A stretch of DNA of 64,000 nucleotides, taken from assembly GCF_030538655.1 (NCBI RefSeq), contig NZ_JAUNTO010000004.1, forward strand, positions 104,569-168,568, given 5' to 3'. Each line of letters opens with the position of its first letter. The first letter of the stretch is position 1. This DNA is from Paracoccus sp. (in: a-proteobacteria). GTDB lineage: Bacteria > Pseudomonadota > Alphaproteobacteria > Rhodobacterales > Rhodobacteraceae. A model generated the notes under the pieces. That model did not search any database. It was not told the origin of the DNA and was given only the letters and a program-made list of their open reading frames with translations. Positions 9,964 through 19,487 of the stretch are shown here, piece after piece. The position numbers and the translations under genes are program-made.

Positions 9964-10962
9964 TCAGCCGTCGAAGTTGACTTCCTCGATCAGTTTCAGC
10001 GCGGCCGGTCGCAGGTCCGAAACCTCGGGCAAGGCCAGCGCGTCGGGGGTGAATTCGCCCCAGCTGGCAACCAGTTCCGACCGCGGCACGCCGTCGATGA
10101 CCGGAAATTCATTGTTCGATTCGGCATAGATCCGCTGCGCCTCGGGACTGACCAGGAATTGCATGAATTGCAGCGCCGCCTCGCGGTTGGGGGCGGCCTT
10201 GGTCATACCCACGCCGGAAACGTTTACATGCGTGCCGCCATCCTCGAAGGTCGGGAAGACGATCCGCACCGATTCCGCCCATTCCTTTTGTTCCGGGTCG
10301 TTCAGCATCACGCCCATGTAATAGGTGTTGCCGATGCTGATGTCGCATTCGCCCGCCCAGATGGATTTGACCTGAGCGCGGTCGTTCCCCTCGGGCTTTT
10401 TCGCCAGGTTGGCGCGCAGGGCGGTCAGCCATTCGCGGGTCGCCTCTTCGCCGTGATGGGCCAGATAGGCGGCGGTCAGGGCGATGTTGTAATCATTGCC
10501 GAAGGTGCGCGAACAGATGCGGCCCTTCCATTTCGGATCGGCCAGATCCTCATAGGTGGTCACTTCGCCGTCGGCCACGCGATCCTTGCTGGCATAAACG
10601 ATACGGGCGCGGGTGGTGACGCCAAACCACTCGTTATCGGCATCGCGCAGCCCGGCCGGAATCGTCTCAAGCGCCGCGTCCTCGACGGGTTGCAGCAGGC
10701 CAGCGTCCTTGATCTGCCCCAGCCGGGCAATATCGACGGTCAGCACGATGTCGGCGGGCGAACGCTCTCCCTCGGCCTGCAAGCGTTCAACCATCCCCTG
10801 ATTGATATAGGCCGAATTGACCTTGATGCCGGTTTCGGCGGTGAACGCCTCCAACAGCGGGTCGATCAGCATGGGCTGGCGGTGGGAATAGATGTTCAGC
10901 TCTTGGGCCAGCGCGGGCAGGGCGGTGCCGGCGATCAGGGCTGCAAGGACGACAGAACGCAT
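9964..10962 (-). CDS. Periplasmic Fe(3+) ABC transporter substrate-binding protein (FbpA/FutA-like)
   Basis: 332 residues with a clear signal peptide (residues 1-19, ending ALA) and a mature start LNIYSHRQP, typical of ferric-iron-binding proteins. The motifs WFGVTTRARIVYASKD and the paired tyrosines in IGNTYYMG (the usual iron ligands) support class. It would deliver periplasmic Fe3+ to an ABC permease. No permease or ATPase gene for it lies in the window: the ABC ATPase at 11100 is a cytosolic ABC-F protein and divergent. It may therefore serve a transporter encoded elsewhere. Confidence 0.9.
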   Translation of the reverse strand: MRSVVLAALIAGTALPALAQELNIYSHRQPMLIDPLLEAFTAETGIKVNSAYINQGMVERLQAEGERSPADIVLTVDIARLGQIKDAGLLQPVEDAALETIPAGLRDADNEWFGVTTRARIVYASKDRVADGEVTTYEDLADPKWKGRICSRTFGNDYNIALTAAYLAHHGEEATREWLTALRANLAKKPEGNDRAQVKSIWAGECDISIGNTYYMGVMLNDPEQKEWAESVRIVFPTFEDGGTHVNVSGVGMTKAAPNREAALQFMQFLVSPEAQRIYAESNNEFPVIDGVPRSELVASWGEFTPDALALPEVSDLRPAALKLIEEVNFDG

Positions 10963-11099
10963 GATTGACTCCTCCAGTCAGGTATCTGAAGGGGTTCTTG
11001 CATCGCCGGTCCTGTGCGTCAATATCTGACAGAAAAACTTTGTGGCGATCCCCGGCCATTCGCATTGACGCAGCCGTGCCGCCGCGCTAACGCCCCGCC

Positions 11100-12911
11100 A
11101 TGGCGCGCGCTCCCTTGTTACAACTCACCGGCATTTCGCTGACCTTCGGCGGCAATCCTGTTTTCGACGACCTGTCGCTGACCGTTCAGCAGGGCGACCG
11201 GGTGGCTTTGGTCGGGCGCAACGGGTCGGGCAAATCGACGCTGATGAAGGTGATGGCCGGGTTGGTGGAACCTGACAGCGGCGCGGTTGTGACGCCTGCG
11301 GGCACCCGTGTCGGCTATATGGAACAAGACCCCGATCTGTCCGGTTTTGCCAGCTTGGGTGATTTCGCCCGCGCCGGTCTGCCCGAGGACGAAGGCTATC
11401 GCGTTGAAATGGCAGCCGAAGGTCTAGGATTCGATCCCGCCCGCCCAGTGGCCACCGCGTCCGGCGGGGAACGCCGCCGCGCCGCGCTGGCGCGTCTGCT
11501 GGCCGAGGCGCCCGACCTGATGTTGCTGGACGAGCCGACCAACCATCTGGACATTCAGGCCATCGGCTGGCTGGAATCGTATCTGTCGGAAACGCGTGCC
11601 GCCTTTGTGCTGATCAGCCACGACCGCGCTTTTCTGCGGGCGCTGACCCGCGCGACGTTGTGGATCGACCGGGGCGAGGTGCGGCGTCAGGACAGGGGCT
11701 TTGACGGTTTCGAGGACTGGCGCGAAGAAACCTGGGCTGCCGAGGATGAGGCCCGGCACAAGCTGGACCGCAAGATCAAGGCCGAAGCCCGTTGGGCGGT
11801 CGAGGGCATCAGTGCCCGGCGCAAGCGCAATCAGGGCCGCGTGCGGGCGCTGGCCGCGCTGCGGGCCGAGCGTGCCAGCCAGATCCGGCGGCAGGGCACG
11901 GCAGCGATGGCGCTGGACGCCGGGCCGCAATCGGGCAAGCGCGTGATCGAGGCGCGCGGCATCAGCAAGGCTTTTGGCGACCGGGTGATCCTGCGCCCCT
12001 TTGACCTGCGCGTGCTGCGCGGCGACCGTGTGGCCTTCGTCGGCCCGAATGGTGCCGGAAAGACCACGCTTATCAAAATGTTGACGGGCGAAATCCCGCC
12101 CGATACCGGCACGGTGACGCATGGCACCAATCTGGAGATCGCCGTATTCGATCAGGCCCGCGCCGCCATCAATCCCGATGTCAGCCTGTGGGATGCGCTG
12201 ACCGGCGATCCTTCGATGCGGGTGTCGGGGCGGGCGGATCAGGTGATGGTGCGCGGCAATCCGCGCCATGTCGTTGGTTATCTGAAAGATTTTCTGTTCG
12301 ACGAGGCGCAGGCCCGCGCCCCTGTGGGCAGCCTGTCAGGCGGCGAAAAGGCGCGGCTGCTGCTGGCGCGGATCATGGCGCGCCCGTCCAACCTGTTGGT
12401 GCTGGACGAGCCGACCAACGATCTGGACGTGGAAACCCTTGATTTGTTGCAGGATATTCTGGGCGAATACGAAGGCACTGTGCTGCTGGTCAGCCATGAC
12501 CGTGATTTTATCGACCGCGTGGCCGATACCACCATCGCGATGGAGGGTGATGGTCGCGCCGTCATCTATCCCGGTGGGTGGAGCGATTACCGCGCGCAGC
12601 GCCCCGCCGATGCGGTTGCGCCCGCTGCCGTGCCCGCCCCGGCGGCGGCCTCTGCGGCGGCTCCGGCCCGCCCCAAGCCTGCGCGCGAAGGGCTGAGCTT
12701 CACCGAAAAGCACCGGCTTGAGGCGCTGCCCGCGATCATGGAGCGGCTTGAGGCGGAAATCGGAAAATTGTCAGAATTTTTGTCCGATCCCGAACTGTTC
12801 ACCACTGCCCCGGCGAAATTCGCCAAAGCATCCGAGGCTTTGGCAGAACGGCAGGCCGCGCTGGCCGCTGCCGAAGAGGAATGGCTGGAACTGGCCGAAC
12901 GGGCAGATTGA
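11100..12911 (+). CDS. ABC-F family ATPase (Uup-like)
   Basis: 603 residues with two ABC cassettes and no membrane segments. The Walker A motifs are GRNGSGKST (N-terminal half) and GPNGAGKTT (C-terminal half); the signatures are SGGERRRAALAR and SGGEKARLLLAR. An interdomain linker rich in Arg/Ala joins them. The last ~100 residues are an Ala/Pro linker followed by a helical coiled coil (LEALPAIMERLEAEIGKLSE), as in Uup. ABC-F proteins act on ribosomes or nucleic acids rather than in transport. Uup is the closest match by its C-terminal domain. Confidence 0.88.
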   Translation: MARAPLLQLTGISLTFGGNPVFDDLSLTVQQGDRVALVGRNGSGKSTLMKVMAGLVEPDSGAVVTPAGTRVGYMEQDPDLSGFASLGDFARAGLPEDEGYRVEMAAEGLGFDPARPVATASGGERRRAALARLLAEAPDLMLLDEPTNHLDIQAIGWLESYLSETRAAFVLISHDRAFLRALTRATLWIDRGEVRRQDRGFDGFEDWREETWAAEDEARHKLDRKIKAEARWAVEGISARRKRNQGRVRALAALRAERASQIRRQGTAAMALDAGPQSGKRVIEARGISKAFGDRVILRPFDLRVLRGDRVAFVGPNGAGKTTLIKMLTGEIPPDTGTVTHGTNLEIAVFDQARAAINPDVSLWDALTGDPSMRVSGRADQVMVRGNPRHVVGYLKDFLFDEAQARAPVGSLSGGEKARLLLARIMARPSNLLVLDEPTNDLDVETLDLLQDILGEYEGTVLLVSHDRDFIDRVADTTIAMEGDGRAVIYPGGWSDYRAQRPADAVAPAAVPAPAAASAAAPARPKPAREGLSFTEKHRLEALPAIMERLEAEIGKLSEFLSDPELFTTAPAKFAKASEALAERQAALAAAEEEWLELAERAD

Positions 12912-12969
12912 TTTCTTTTAAGCTTATCGTAACATTTTCATGTCAGGCTGACCAAAACGGAGGGCTGAT

Positions 12970-13086
12970 ATGCTGTTGATTTCTATTCTTGCCACCGCTG
13001 GCCTGTTGCTGGTTCCCGTCATTTTGCCGCGCGTCCGCCCGCGCAAGATTGCGCTGGTGCCGGGGCTGCGGCGCTGGCTGCACTGA
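12970..13086 (+). CDS. Small membrane peptide (38 aa), hypothetical
   Basis: An ATG at 12970 preceded by GGAGGG with about 6 bases spacing opens 38 codons ending TGA at 13084-13086. The product has one hydrophobic helix (about residues 2-20), followed by an Arg/Lys-rich tail (RVRPRK) and a short amphipathic end. The strong ribosome binding site and the membrane-plus-basic-tail layout support a real small protein. It is too short for the usual gene-length cut-off. No function is recognised. Confidence 0.4.
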   Translation: MLLISILATAGLLLVPVILPRVRPRKIALVPGLRRWLH

Positions 13087-13172
13087 CGAAAGGCTTGCAC
13101 CCGCCCTGTTGCTGTCCGCAAACTGGCAATGGTTTTGCGGGGTAATCCTGTCCGCTGCCGCAAGGGGAGCAC

Positions 13173-14234
13173 ATGACGGTTCTGGACGGTTTGCGCGTGG
13201 TGGAAATCGCGGGCCTTGGCCCTACGCCATTCGCGGCGATGTGGCTGGCCGATCACGGGGCCGATGTGATCCGCATCACCCGCCCCGGCGCCCGGCATGT
13301 GTTGGGGCTGGAACGGGATGTGCTGGACCGGGGTCGCGACTGGCTGGAGCTGGACCTCAAGTCCCCGGCAGGCGTGGCCACAGCCCGCCGCCTGATCACC
13401 CGCGCCGATGCCATGATCGAGGGGATGCGCCCCGGTGTGATGGAACGGCTGGGCTTGGGGCCGGGCGATTTTCCCGAAAACCCCCGGCTGGTTTACGGGC
13501 GGATGACGGGCTGGGGACAGCATGGGCCTTTGGCGCATTCCGCCGGGCATGACCTGACCTATCTCGCCATTACCGGCGCGTTGCATGCCATTGGCCCGGC
13601 AGATCATCCGGTGCCGCCGCTGAACCTGCTGGGCGATTTCGCGGGCGGCTCGATGTATCTGGTCGCCGGGATGCTGGCAGCGATCTGGCGCGCGCAGCGG
13701 ACCGGACAGGGGCAGGTGGTGGATGCGGCGATCAGCGATGGCGTCGCGCATCTGATGGCGATGATTTCCGGGATGCGTGCGGCGGGCGCGTGGCATGACC
13801 GACGCGGCGCGAACTTGCTGGACGGGGCCGCGCCCTATTATACCGTCTATGAATGTGCCGACGGTCGGCATCTGGCCATCGGCGCGATCGAGCCGCAGTT
13901 CTGGGCCGAATTACTGCACCATCTGGGGATTGACCCGGCCGATCTGCCCGACCGTGCCGATCCCGGCAACTGGCCTGCGATCCGCGCGCGTCTGGCCGCG
14001 ATCATCGTTACCCGTTCGCGCGACGACTGGGCTGCGCTGCTGGAGGGCACCGATGCCTGCGCTGCCCCTGTCCTGTCGATGGACGAAGCGCCGCATCATC
14101 CGCATATGGCGGCGCGCGGCAGCTATGCCGGGGCCGAACCCGCGCCTGCGCCGCGGCTGTCGGCCAGCCCTGCCACGCTGCGGCAGGGGCGGGCGATTGC
14201 GGCGGCTCAGGCTCTGGCCCGCTGGCAGGGTTGA
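13173..14234 (+). CDS. Alpha-methylacyl-CoA racemase (CaiB/BaiF CoA-transferase family III)
   Basis: 353 residues. The family N-terminus ([20 protein letters not shown]) and the [15 protein letters not shown] / [12 protein letters not shown] blocks are clear. His126, Asp155 and Glu240 line up with the catalytic His126/Asp156/Glu241 reported for mycobacterial alpha-methylacyl-CoA racemase, so racemase is more likely than a formyl- or carnitine-CoA transferase. It would epimerise 2-methylacyl-CoA for beta-oxidation of branched lipids. Its TGA lies inside a TTGACA promoter-like hexamer for the next operon. Confidence 0.85.
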   Translation: MTVLDGLRVVEIAGLGPTPFAAMWLADHGADVIRITRPGARHVLGLERDVLDRGRDWLELDLKSPAGVATARRLITRADAMIEGMRPGVMERLGLGPGDFPENPRLVYGRMTGWGQHGPLAHSAGHDLTYLAITGALHAIGPADHPVPPLNLLGDFAGGSMYLVAGMLAAIWRAQRTGQGQVVDAAISDGVAHLMAMISGMRAAGAWHDRRGANLLDGAAPYYTVYECADGRHLAIGAIEPQFWAELLHHLGIDPADLPDRADPGNWPAIRARLAAIIVTRSRDDWAALLEGTDACAAPVLSMDEAPHHPHMAARGSYAGAEPAPAPRLSASPATLRQGRAIAAAQALARWQG

Positions 14235-14302
14235 CATGTTGAATCGCGAATATGGTATAAGGTGCAGCAAGGGGGAGAATATTCCGCGAAATCGGGGTAT
14301 TC
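14231..14302 (+). promoter_or_regulatory. Putative promoter and operator of the MBL-SulP operon
   Basis: TTGACA at 14231-14236 overlaps the racemase stop codon. TATAAG at 14256-14261 follows after 19 bases (GTATAA after 18). Downstream lie an AT-rich palindrome GAATATTC (14277-14284) and matching arms TCGCGAATAT (14244-14253) and ATATTCCGCGA (14279-14289) flanking the -10 region. ArsR-type sulfide sensors (BigR/SqrR) control similar operons in relatives; binding here is inference. Confidence 0.4.
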
Positions 14303-14319
14303 AGGAACAAGAGGTCAGG

Positions 14320-15204
14320 ATGAGCCGCTATCCCGTGAATATGACCCTCCACCCCGAGGTGAGCGGCTTTTTCGACGAAGCGACCCATACCATCAGCTAT
14401 ATCGTCAAAGATCCCGGTTCGGATGCCTGTGCGATCATCGATTCCGTCATGGACATCGACTATGCCGCCGGGCGGATCAGCCATGATCATGCCGACCAGT
14501 TGATCGCGGCAATTCTGGATCGCGGGCTGCGGCTGGAATGGATCATCGAAACCCATGTCCACGCCGACCACCTGTCCGCCGCGCCCTATATTCAGGATCG
14601 TCTGGGCGGCCAGATCGGTATCGGCGAAAACATCCTGATCGTGCAGGACACTTTTGGGAAAATCTTCAACGAAGGGACAGGGTTTCAGCGCGATGGCAGC
14701 CAGTTTGACCGGCTGTTCGCCGATGGTGACACTTATCAGATCGGCAGCATGACCTGCTTTGCCATCCATACCCCCGGCCATACGCCTGCCTGCATGACTC
14801 ATGTGGTGGGCGATGCGGCTTTTGTGGGCGATACGCTGTTCATGCCTGACGGCGGCAGCGCGCGGGCCGATTTTCCCGGTGGCGATGCCGGGGTGCTGTA
14901 TGACAGCATCCAAAAGGTGCTGTCGCTGCCCGATGATATGCGGCTGTTCATATGTCACGATTACGGCCCCGAGGGGCGCGATATTGCATGGGAAACCACC
15001 GTAGCTGCGCAAAAGGCCCATAACATCCATGTTGGCGGCGGGCGCGACCGGGCCGGGTTCGTGCAGCTGCGCCAGGCGCGCGATGCGACGCTGGACATGC
15101 CGCGCCTGATCCTGCCCTCGCTGCAAGTCAACATGCGCGCGGGCGAGATACCGACCGATGCCGACGGGCGCCCTGTGCTCAAGGTGCCGGTGAACGGGCT
15201 GTAG
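14320..15204 (+). CDS. MBL-fold metallo-hydrolase (Blh / persulfide dioxygenase-like)
   Basis: 294 residues. The metal site is complete: THVHADHLSAA (HxHxDH), HTPGHTPACM, the bridging Asp in GDTLFMPDGGSARADFPGG, and a terminal His in CHDYGPEGRD. The DGGSARADFPGGD segment is typical of the ETHE1/Blh group, which oxidises glutathione persulfide. I chose the ATG at 14320 because family homology begins there and AAGAGG precedes it. A SulP anion transporter starts 4 bases after the stop. A dioxygenase-SulP pair suggests persulfide-to-sulfite oxidation coupled to export or uptake of the oxyanion. Substrate is inferred. Confidence 0.85.
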   Translation: MSRYPVNMTLHPEVSGFFDEATHTISYIVKDPGSDACAIIDSVMDIDYAAGRISHDHADQLIAAILDRGLRLEWIIETHVHADHLSAAPYIQDRLGGQIGIGENILIVQDTFGKIFNEGTGFQRDGSQFDRLFADGDTYQIGSMTCFAIHTPGHTPACMTHVVGDAAFVGDTLFMPDGGSARADFPGGDAGVLYDSIQKVLSLPDDMRLFICHDYGPEGRDIAWETTVAAQKAHNIHVGGGRDRAGFVQLRQARDATLDMPRLILPSLQVNMRAGEIPTDADGRPVLKVPVNGL

Positions 15205-15207
15205 GCG

Positions 15208-16950
15208 GTGGCACGGGGGCTGTCGCGCTATGTGCCGGTGCTGGATTGGGGGCGGCGCTATGACCGGCGCAAGCTGGCGGGCGATCTGCTGGCGGCGCTG
15301 ATCGTCGCGATCATGCTGATCCCGCAATCGCTGGCCTATGCGATGCTGGCCGGGCTGCCGCCACAGGCGGGGATCTATGCCTCGATCCTGCCGATTGTGC
15401 TGTATGCGATGTTCGGCACCAGCCGCGCGCTGGCCGTGGGGCCGGTGGCGGTGGTGTCACTGATGACGGCGGCGGCAGTGGGGCAGGTGGCGCAGGCGGG
15501 GACCATGGGCTATGCTACCGCGGCGCTGACTCTGGCCTTGCTGTCGGGGTTGCTGCTGCTGGCCATGGGGCTGTTCCGACTGGGTTTTCTGGCGAATTTC
15601 CTGTCGCATCCGGTGATCGCGGGGTTCATCACCGCGTCGGGCATTCTGATCGCGGTGGGGCAGGTGCGGCATCTGCTGGGCATCGCGGGCGGAGGCCAGA
15701 CCCTGCCCGAGATTCTGCCGCCGCTGTTCGCCAATCTGGGGCAGGTGAACCCATGGACGGTGGCCATCGGCCTGCCGGTGCTGCTGTTTCTGTGGTGGGC
15801 GCGCAAGGGTGCACGGCCTGCGCTGCGCCGCGCCGGTTTGTCTGACGTTCCGGCCACGGTGCTGGCGCGCGCGGTGCCGGTGGTGGCGGTCGCGCTGAGC
15901 ACGCTGGTGGTGATGCTGTTCGATCTGGGCGCGCGCGGGGTTGCCGTCGTTGGCGTGGTGCCGCAGGGGTTGCCGCCATTCACCATGCCTGACCTGTCGC
16001 CCGCCTTGATGGGGGCGCTGTTGGTGCCTGCGGCGCTGATCTCGGTCGTGGGGTTTGTCGAGTCCATATCCGTCGCGCAGACGCTGGCGGCGCGGCGGCG
16101 CGAGAGGATCGACCCGAATCAGGAACTGATCGGCCTTGGCATGGCCAATATCGGCGCGGGCTTTACCGGCGGCTATCCGGTGACGGGCGGTTTTGCGCGC
16201 TCGGTGGTGAATGATGATGCGGGGGCGGAAACACCGGCGGCGGGGGCCTTTGCCGCCGCAGGACTGGCGGTTGCGGCGCTGTTGCTGACGCCGCTGATCG
16301 CTGATCTGCCGGTGGCGACGCTGGCGGCGACCATCATCGTCGCGGTGCTGGCGCTGGTGGATTTCAGCCTTTTGCGCCGGGCCTGGGCCTATAGCCGCGC
16401 CGATTTTGCCGCCGTTGCCGGGACGATTGCGGTGACGCTGATGCTGGGGGTGGAAACGGGGGTCATCGCCGGGGTGGCACTGTCGGTGGCGCTGCATCTG
16501 TTCAAGACATCGCGCCCGCATGTCGCCGAGGTGGGGCTGGTGCCCGGCACCCAGCATTTTCGGAACATGCTGCGCCACGATGTGCTGACCGCCCCGCATC
16601 TGCTGACCATCCGCATCGACGAAAGCCTGTATTTCGCCAATGCCCGCTTTCTTGAGGATGACCTGCTGGACCGGGTGACGGGTCATCAGCAGATCCGGCA
16701 TGTGGTGCTGATGTGTTCGGCGGTGAATGCCATCGACCTGTCGGCGTTGAAAAGCCTTGAGGCGCTGAATGCGCGGCTGTCCGAAATGGGCGTCACGCTG
16801 CATCTGTCCGAGGTGAAAGGCCCGGTCATGGACAAGCTGCGCCGCTCGCATTTTCTGGATGATCTGTCGGGCCGTGTGTTCCTGTGTCAATTCGACGCCA
16901 TGCGCGCGCTGGTGCCCGAAGCTGCGGATTTTGGCAAACAAAAAGCCTGA
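15208..16950 (+). CDS. SulP-family inorganic anion transporter with STAS domain
   Basis: 580 residues from a GTG start, 3 bases after the preceding stop. The SulP signature [28 protein letters not shown] is near the N-terminus, with about 10-12 membrane helices to residue ~435. A C-terminal STAS domain follows (about 455-570), containing the [14 protein letters not shown] segment. It should move sulfate, sulfite or bicarbonate across the inner membrane. Tight coupling to the MBL hydrolase points to a sulfur oxyanion. A second, shorter SulP gene lies at 24106. Confidence 0.92.
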   Translation: MARGLSRYVPVLDWGRRYDRRKLAGDLLAALIVAIMLIPQSLAYAMLAGLPPQAGIYASILPIVLYAMFGTSRALAVGPVAVVSLMTAAAVGQVAQAGTMGYATAALTLALLSGLLLLAMGLFRLGFLANFLSHPVIAGFITASGILIAVGQVRHLLGIAGGGQTLPEILPPLFANLGQVNPWTVAIGLPVLLFLWWARKGARPALRRAGLSDVPATVLARAVPVVAVALSTLVVMLFDLGARGVAVVGVVPQGLPPFTMPDLSPALMGALLVPAALISVVGFVESISVAQTLAARRRERIDPNQELIGLGMANIGAGFTGGYPVTGGFARSVVNDDAGAETPAAGAFAAAGLAVAALLLTPLIADLPVATLAATIIVAVLALVDFSLLRRAWAYSRADFAAVAGTIAVTLMLGVETGVIAGVALSVALHLFKTSRPHVAEVGLVPGTQHFRNMLRHDVLTAPHLLTIRIDESLYFANARFLEDDLLDRVTGHQQIRHVVLMCSAVNAIDLSALKSLEALNARLSEMGVTLHLSEVKGPVMDKLRRSHFLDDLSGRVFLCQFDAMRALVPEAADFGKQKA

Positions 16951-16988
16951 GCTTTCCTTGGCGTCGCAGCTGTTTTAGACCCTGCTGC

Positions 16989-17594
16989 ATGGACAGGGAT
17001 TTTCCTTTTGCGCTGCGCGGGCAGCGGATCGGTTTGCTGGGCGGGTCGTTCGATCCTGCGCACGAAGGTCATGTGCGCATCACCGAAGAAGCCTTGCGCC
17101 GGTTTGGGCTGGATCGGGTGTGGTGGCTGGTCAGCCCCGGCAATCCGCTGAAAGAGCGGGGGCCGGCGCCCTTGGCGCAGCGGATGGCTGTGGCGCGGGC
17201 GATCATGCGCGATCCGCGTGTGACGGTGACGGGGATCGAGGCGGCTTTGGGCACGCGGATGACGGCGGATACGATTGCGGCCTTGCAGGCGCGCTATCCG
17301 GGGGTGCGCTTTGTGTGGCTGATGGGGGCCGATAATCTGGTGCAGTTCAATCGCTGGGATCGCTGGCGCGAGATTGCGGCGCGGGTGCCGATTGGGGTGA
17401 TCGCGCGGCCCGGATCGCGGCTGCGGGCGCGTCTGTCGCCTGCGGCGCAGATCATGGCGCGCTGGCGGCTGCCCGAATCGCAGGCGCGGCGGCTGGGGTC
17501 GGCCAAGGCTCCGGCGTGGGTGTTGGTGAATGTGCCGATGTCGAACCTGTCCTCGACCGCTATTCGGGCGCGGCAACAGGCGATGGCGCGATGA
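16989..17594 (+). CDS. nadD: Nicotinate-nucleotide adenylyltransferase
   Basis: 201 residues. The nucleotidyltransferase signature [14 protein letters not shown] and the C-terminal SSTAIR motif are both intact, and [11 protein letters not shown] matches NadD. It converts nicotinate mononucleotide and ATP to deamido-NAD in cytoplasmic NAD synthesis. The ATG at 16989 is chosen because the upstream extension lacks family sequence. The stop overlaps dacB (ATGA), so the two genes are likely co-translated. Confidence 0.95.
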   Translation: MDRDFPFALRGQRIGLLGGSFDPAHEGHVRITEEALRRFGLDRVWWLVSPGNPLKERGPAPLAQRMAVARAIMRDPRVTVTGIEAALGTRMTADTIAALQARYPGVRFVWLMGADNLVQFNRWDRWREIAARVPIGVIARPGSRLRARLSPAAQIMARWRLPESQARRLGSAKAPAWVLVNVPMSNLSSTAIRARQQAMAR

Positions 17595-18985
17595 GACTGG
17601 GGCGGCGTGGTTTTCTGCTGGGTGCGGCGCTGCTGCCTTTGGCCGCGCGGGCCGAGGGGCTGGCGATGCGTCCTTTGCCGCGCCCGGTGCCGGGCAGTGC
17701 GGCGATCATTGGCCGCGCCGGTCTGGCCGGTGTGGTGGAATATGCCGTGCTGGATTCAGCCAGTGGCGAAATTCTGGACAGCAGCGGTCAGCAGGGGGCT
17801 TTGCCACCGGCCAGCACGCTGAAATCGCTGACGGCGATCTATGCGCTGGACCGGCTGGGGGCGCAGCACCGATTCCGCACGCGGGTGATCCGCGCGGGGG
17901 ATATGCTGGTGCTGGCGGGCGGCGGTGATCCGCATCTGGATACGGACGGGCTGGATGCGCTGGCCGCTGATCTGGTGGCGGCGGGGGGGCGCAGCCCTGC
18001 GCGCTTTGCCGTCTGGGGCGGGGCTTTGCCGCGATCCGGGCAGATCGCCATCGGGCAGGCGGCGCATCTGCCCTATAACCCGGCGCTGTCGGGGATGATC
18101 CTGAATTTCAACCGTGTGCATCTGGGCTGGCGGCGCAACGGGGCCAGGTATGACATGCAGGTGCAGGCCCGTGCCGCGCGGCAGTCACCCCGTGCCTATA
18201 CCATCCGCGCCGAGGCGGCGGATCAGCAGCCGGTGTTCAGCTATCTGGGCGAAGGGCCGCCGGAACGGTGGCGGGTATCGCGCGCGGCGCTTGGCGGGCA
18301 GGGCAGCCGCTGGCTGCCGGTGCGCCTGCCGGAACTGTATGCGGGCGACGTGTTTCAGACGCTGTGCCGGGCGCGCGGGCTGGTGCTGCCCGCGCCCGAG
18401 GTGATTGACGACCTGCCTGCCGGGAACGAGGTGGCGGGCCTCGACAGTGCGCCCTTGGTCGGGATCGTGCGGGATATGCTGCGCTTTTCCACCAATATCA
18501 CCGCCGAGGCGATCGGACTGGCGGCCAGCGGGGCGGGGTCGCTGGAAACCAGCGGGGCGGCGATGGCCGAATGGCTGCGCGGGCAGGGGGTCGTGGGCGA
18601 TCTGCGCTTTGCGGATCATTCCGGCCTGTCGGACGCCAGCCGGATTTCGCCGCTGACGATGGCGCGGGCTTTGACCGGGCCGGGCCTGCGGTTGGGCTTG
18701 GCTGATCTGCTGCGCGACCGGCCCTTTGCCGACGATCTGGGGCGCGAGGGGGATCTGCCCGCCCCGATCAGGGCCAAAACCGGGACGCTGAATTTTATAT
18801 CAAATCTGGCTGGTTATGCCGATGTGCCGCAGCGGGGGCGGGTGGTGTTTTCCATCGCCTGTGCCGATCCGGCCCGCCGCGCGGGTGCCGCCGGACGCGA
18901 ACAGGTGCCGGGGGTGGCCACATGGACGCGTGCCGCGAAACGGCTGCAACACGACCTGATCGCAGGCTGGATGGCGCGACTATAG
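17591..18985 (+). CDS. dacB: D-alanyl-D-alanine carboxypeptidase/endopeptidase (PBP4 type)
   Basis: 464 residues. An N-terminal signal with a twin-arginine-like RRGFLL start and AAxA cleavage region (AARAEG) sends it to the periplasm. The penicillin-binding motifs are SxxK at Ser75-Lys78 (STLK), SxN (STN in RFSTNITAE) and KTG (KTGTLN), matching peptidase family S13. It trims or cleaves peptidoglycan cross-links. The start overlaps nadD, and the 3' end overlaps the convergent TerB gene by 6 bases, so no terminator separates them. Confidence 0.92.
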   Translation: MRLGRRGFLLGAALLPLAARAEGLAMRPLPRPVPGSAAIIGRAGLAGVVEYAVLDSASGEILDSSGQQGALPPASTLKSLTAIYALDRLGAQHRFRTRVIRAGDMLVLAGGGDPHLDTDGLDALAADLVAAGGRSPARFAVWGGALPRSGQIAIGQAAHLPYNPALSGMILNFNRVHLGWRRNGARYDMQVQARAARQSPRAYTIRAEAADQQPVFSYLGEGPPERWRVSRAALGGQGSRWLPVRLPELYAGDVFQTLCRARGLVLPAPEVIDDLPAGNEVAGLDSAPLVGIVRDMLRFSTNITAEAIGLAASGAGSLETSGAAMAEWLRGQGVVGDLRFADHSGLSDASRISPLTMARALTGPGLRLGLADLLRDRPFADDLGREGDLPAPIRAKTGTLNFISNLAGYADVPQRGRVVFSIACADPARRAGAAGREQVPGVATWTRAAKRLQHDLIAGWMARL

Positions 18986-19402
18986 CACGCGGTGACGGAC
19001 CTGCGCCGACAGTTCAATCGCAGCGGCGTGCAGGCGGGGGATGTCCAGCTCGTGCCGGATTTCCAGCAGCATTTCGGCCTCGGTCTCGCCCAGGCGGCCA
19101 TCGGCGGCGGCCACGTCACAGGCCAGCGCATAGGCGGTTTCATACAGCCGTTGCGGCAGGGCGTCGTGGATCAGGCCGAACAGGGCGTCAAGGCCGTCCT
19201 CTTCTTCGAACAGGGTCAGCACGGTCTGGCTGATGGCGCGGATGCGGTCGGCGTCATAATTGGCAAAGACCGGCGCATGATCGACCATGCGCTGAATCGC
19301 CACCATTTCAGAGGTGCGCATCGTTTCATCCGAAAAGGAAACGGCGACCATCACCGCCACCAGCGCGTCGCATTCAGAAAAACCGGGGTGTTCGAGGGTC
19401 AT
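18980..19402 (-). CDS. TerB-family (tellurite-resistance-like) protein
   Basis: 140 residues, all alpha-helical and acidic. The FSDETMRTSEMVAI and VAAADGRLGETEAEML segments (paired acidic 'D-G' helices) are typical of the TerB/DUF533 fold, which binds metal ions in some members. Start: the ATG at 19402 with AGGAG 7 bases upstream; a TTG one codon earlier is less likely. A stand-alone TerB gene next to dacB and lysK gives no clear role. A role in tellurite resistance itself is not implied. Confidence 0.8.
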   Translation of the reverse strand: MTLEHPGFSECDALVAVMVAVSFSDETMRTSEMVAIQRMVDHAPVFANYDADRIRAISQTVLTLFEEEDGLDALFGLIHDALPQRLYETAYALACDVAAADGRLGETEAEMLLEIRHELDIPRLHAAAIELSAQVRHRVL

Positions 19403-19487
19403 CAATCGCTCCTGCCTTTGGTGTGAAATTATTGACCATTGCGTGCCGTTTCAATAAGCCGCGCGACAACACCCAAGGAGAAACGTG

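Noticed and set aside
12605-12680. Ala/Pro-rich low-complexity stretch in the ABC-F gene as a possible frameshift or insertion
   Set aside because: The frame is continuous and Uup-type proteins normally have a flexible linker there before the coiled coil.
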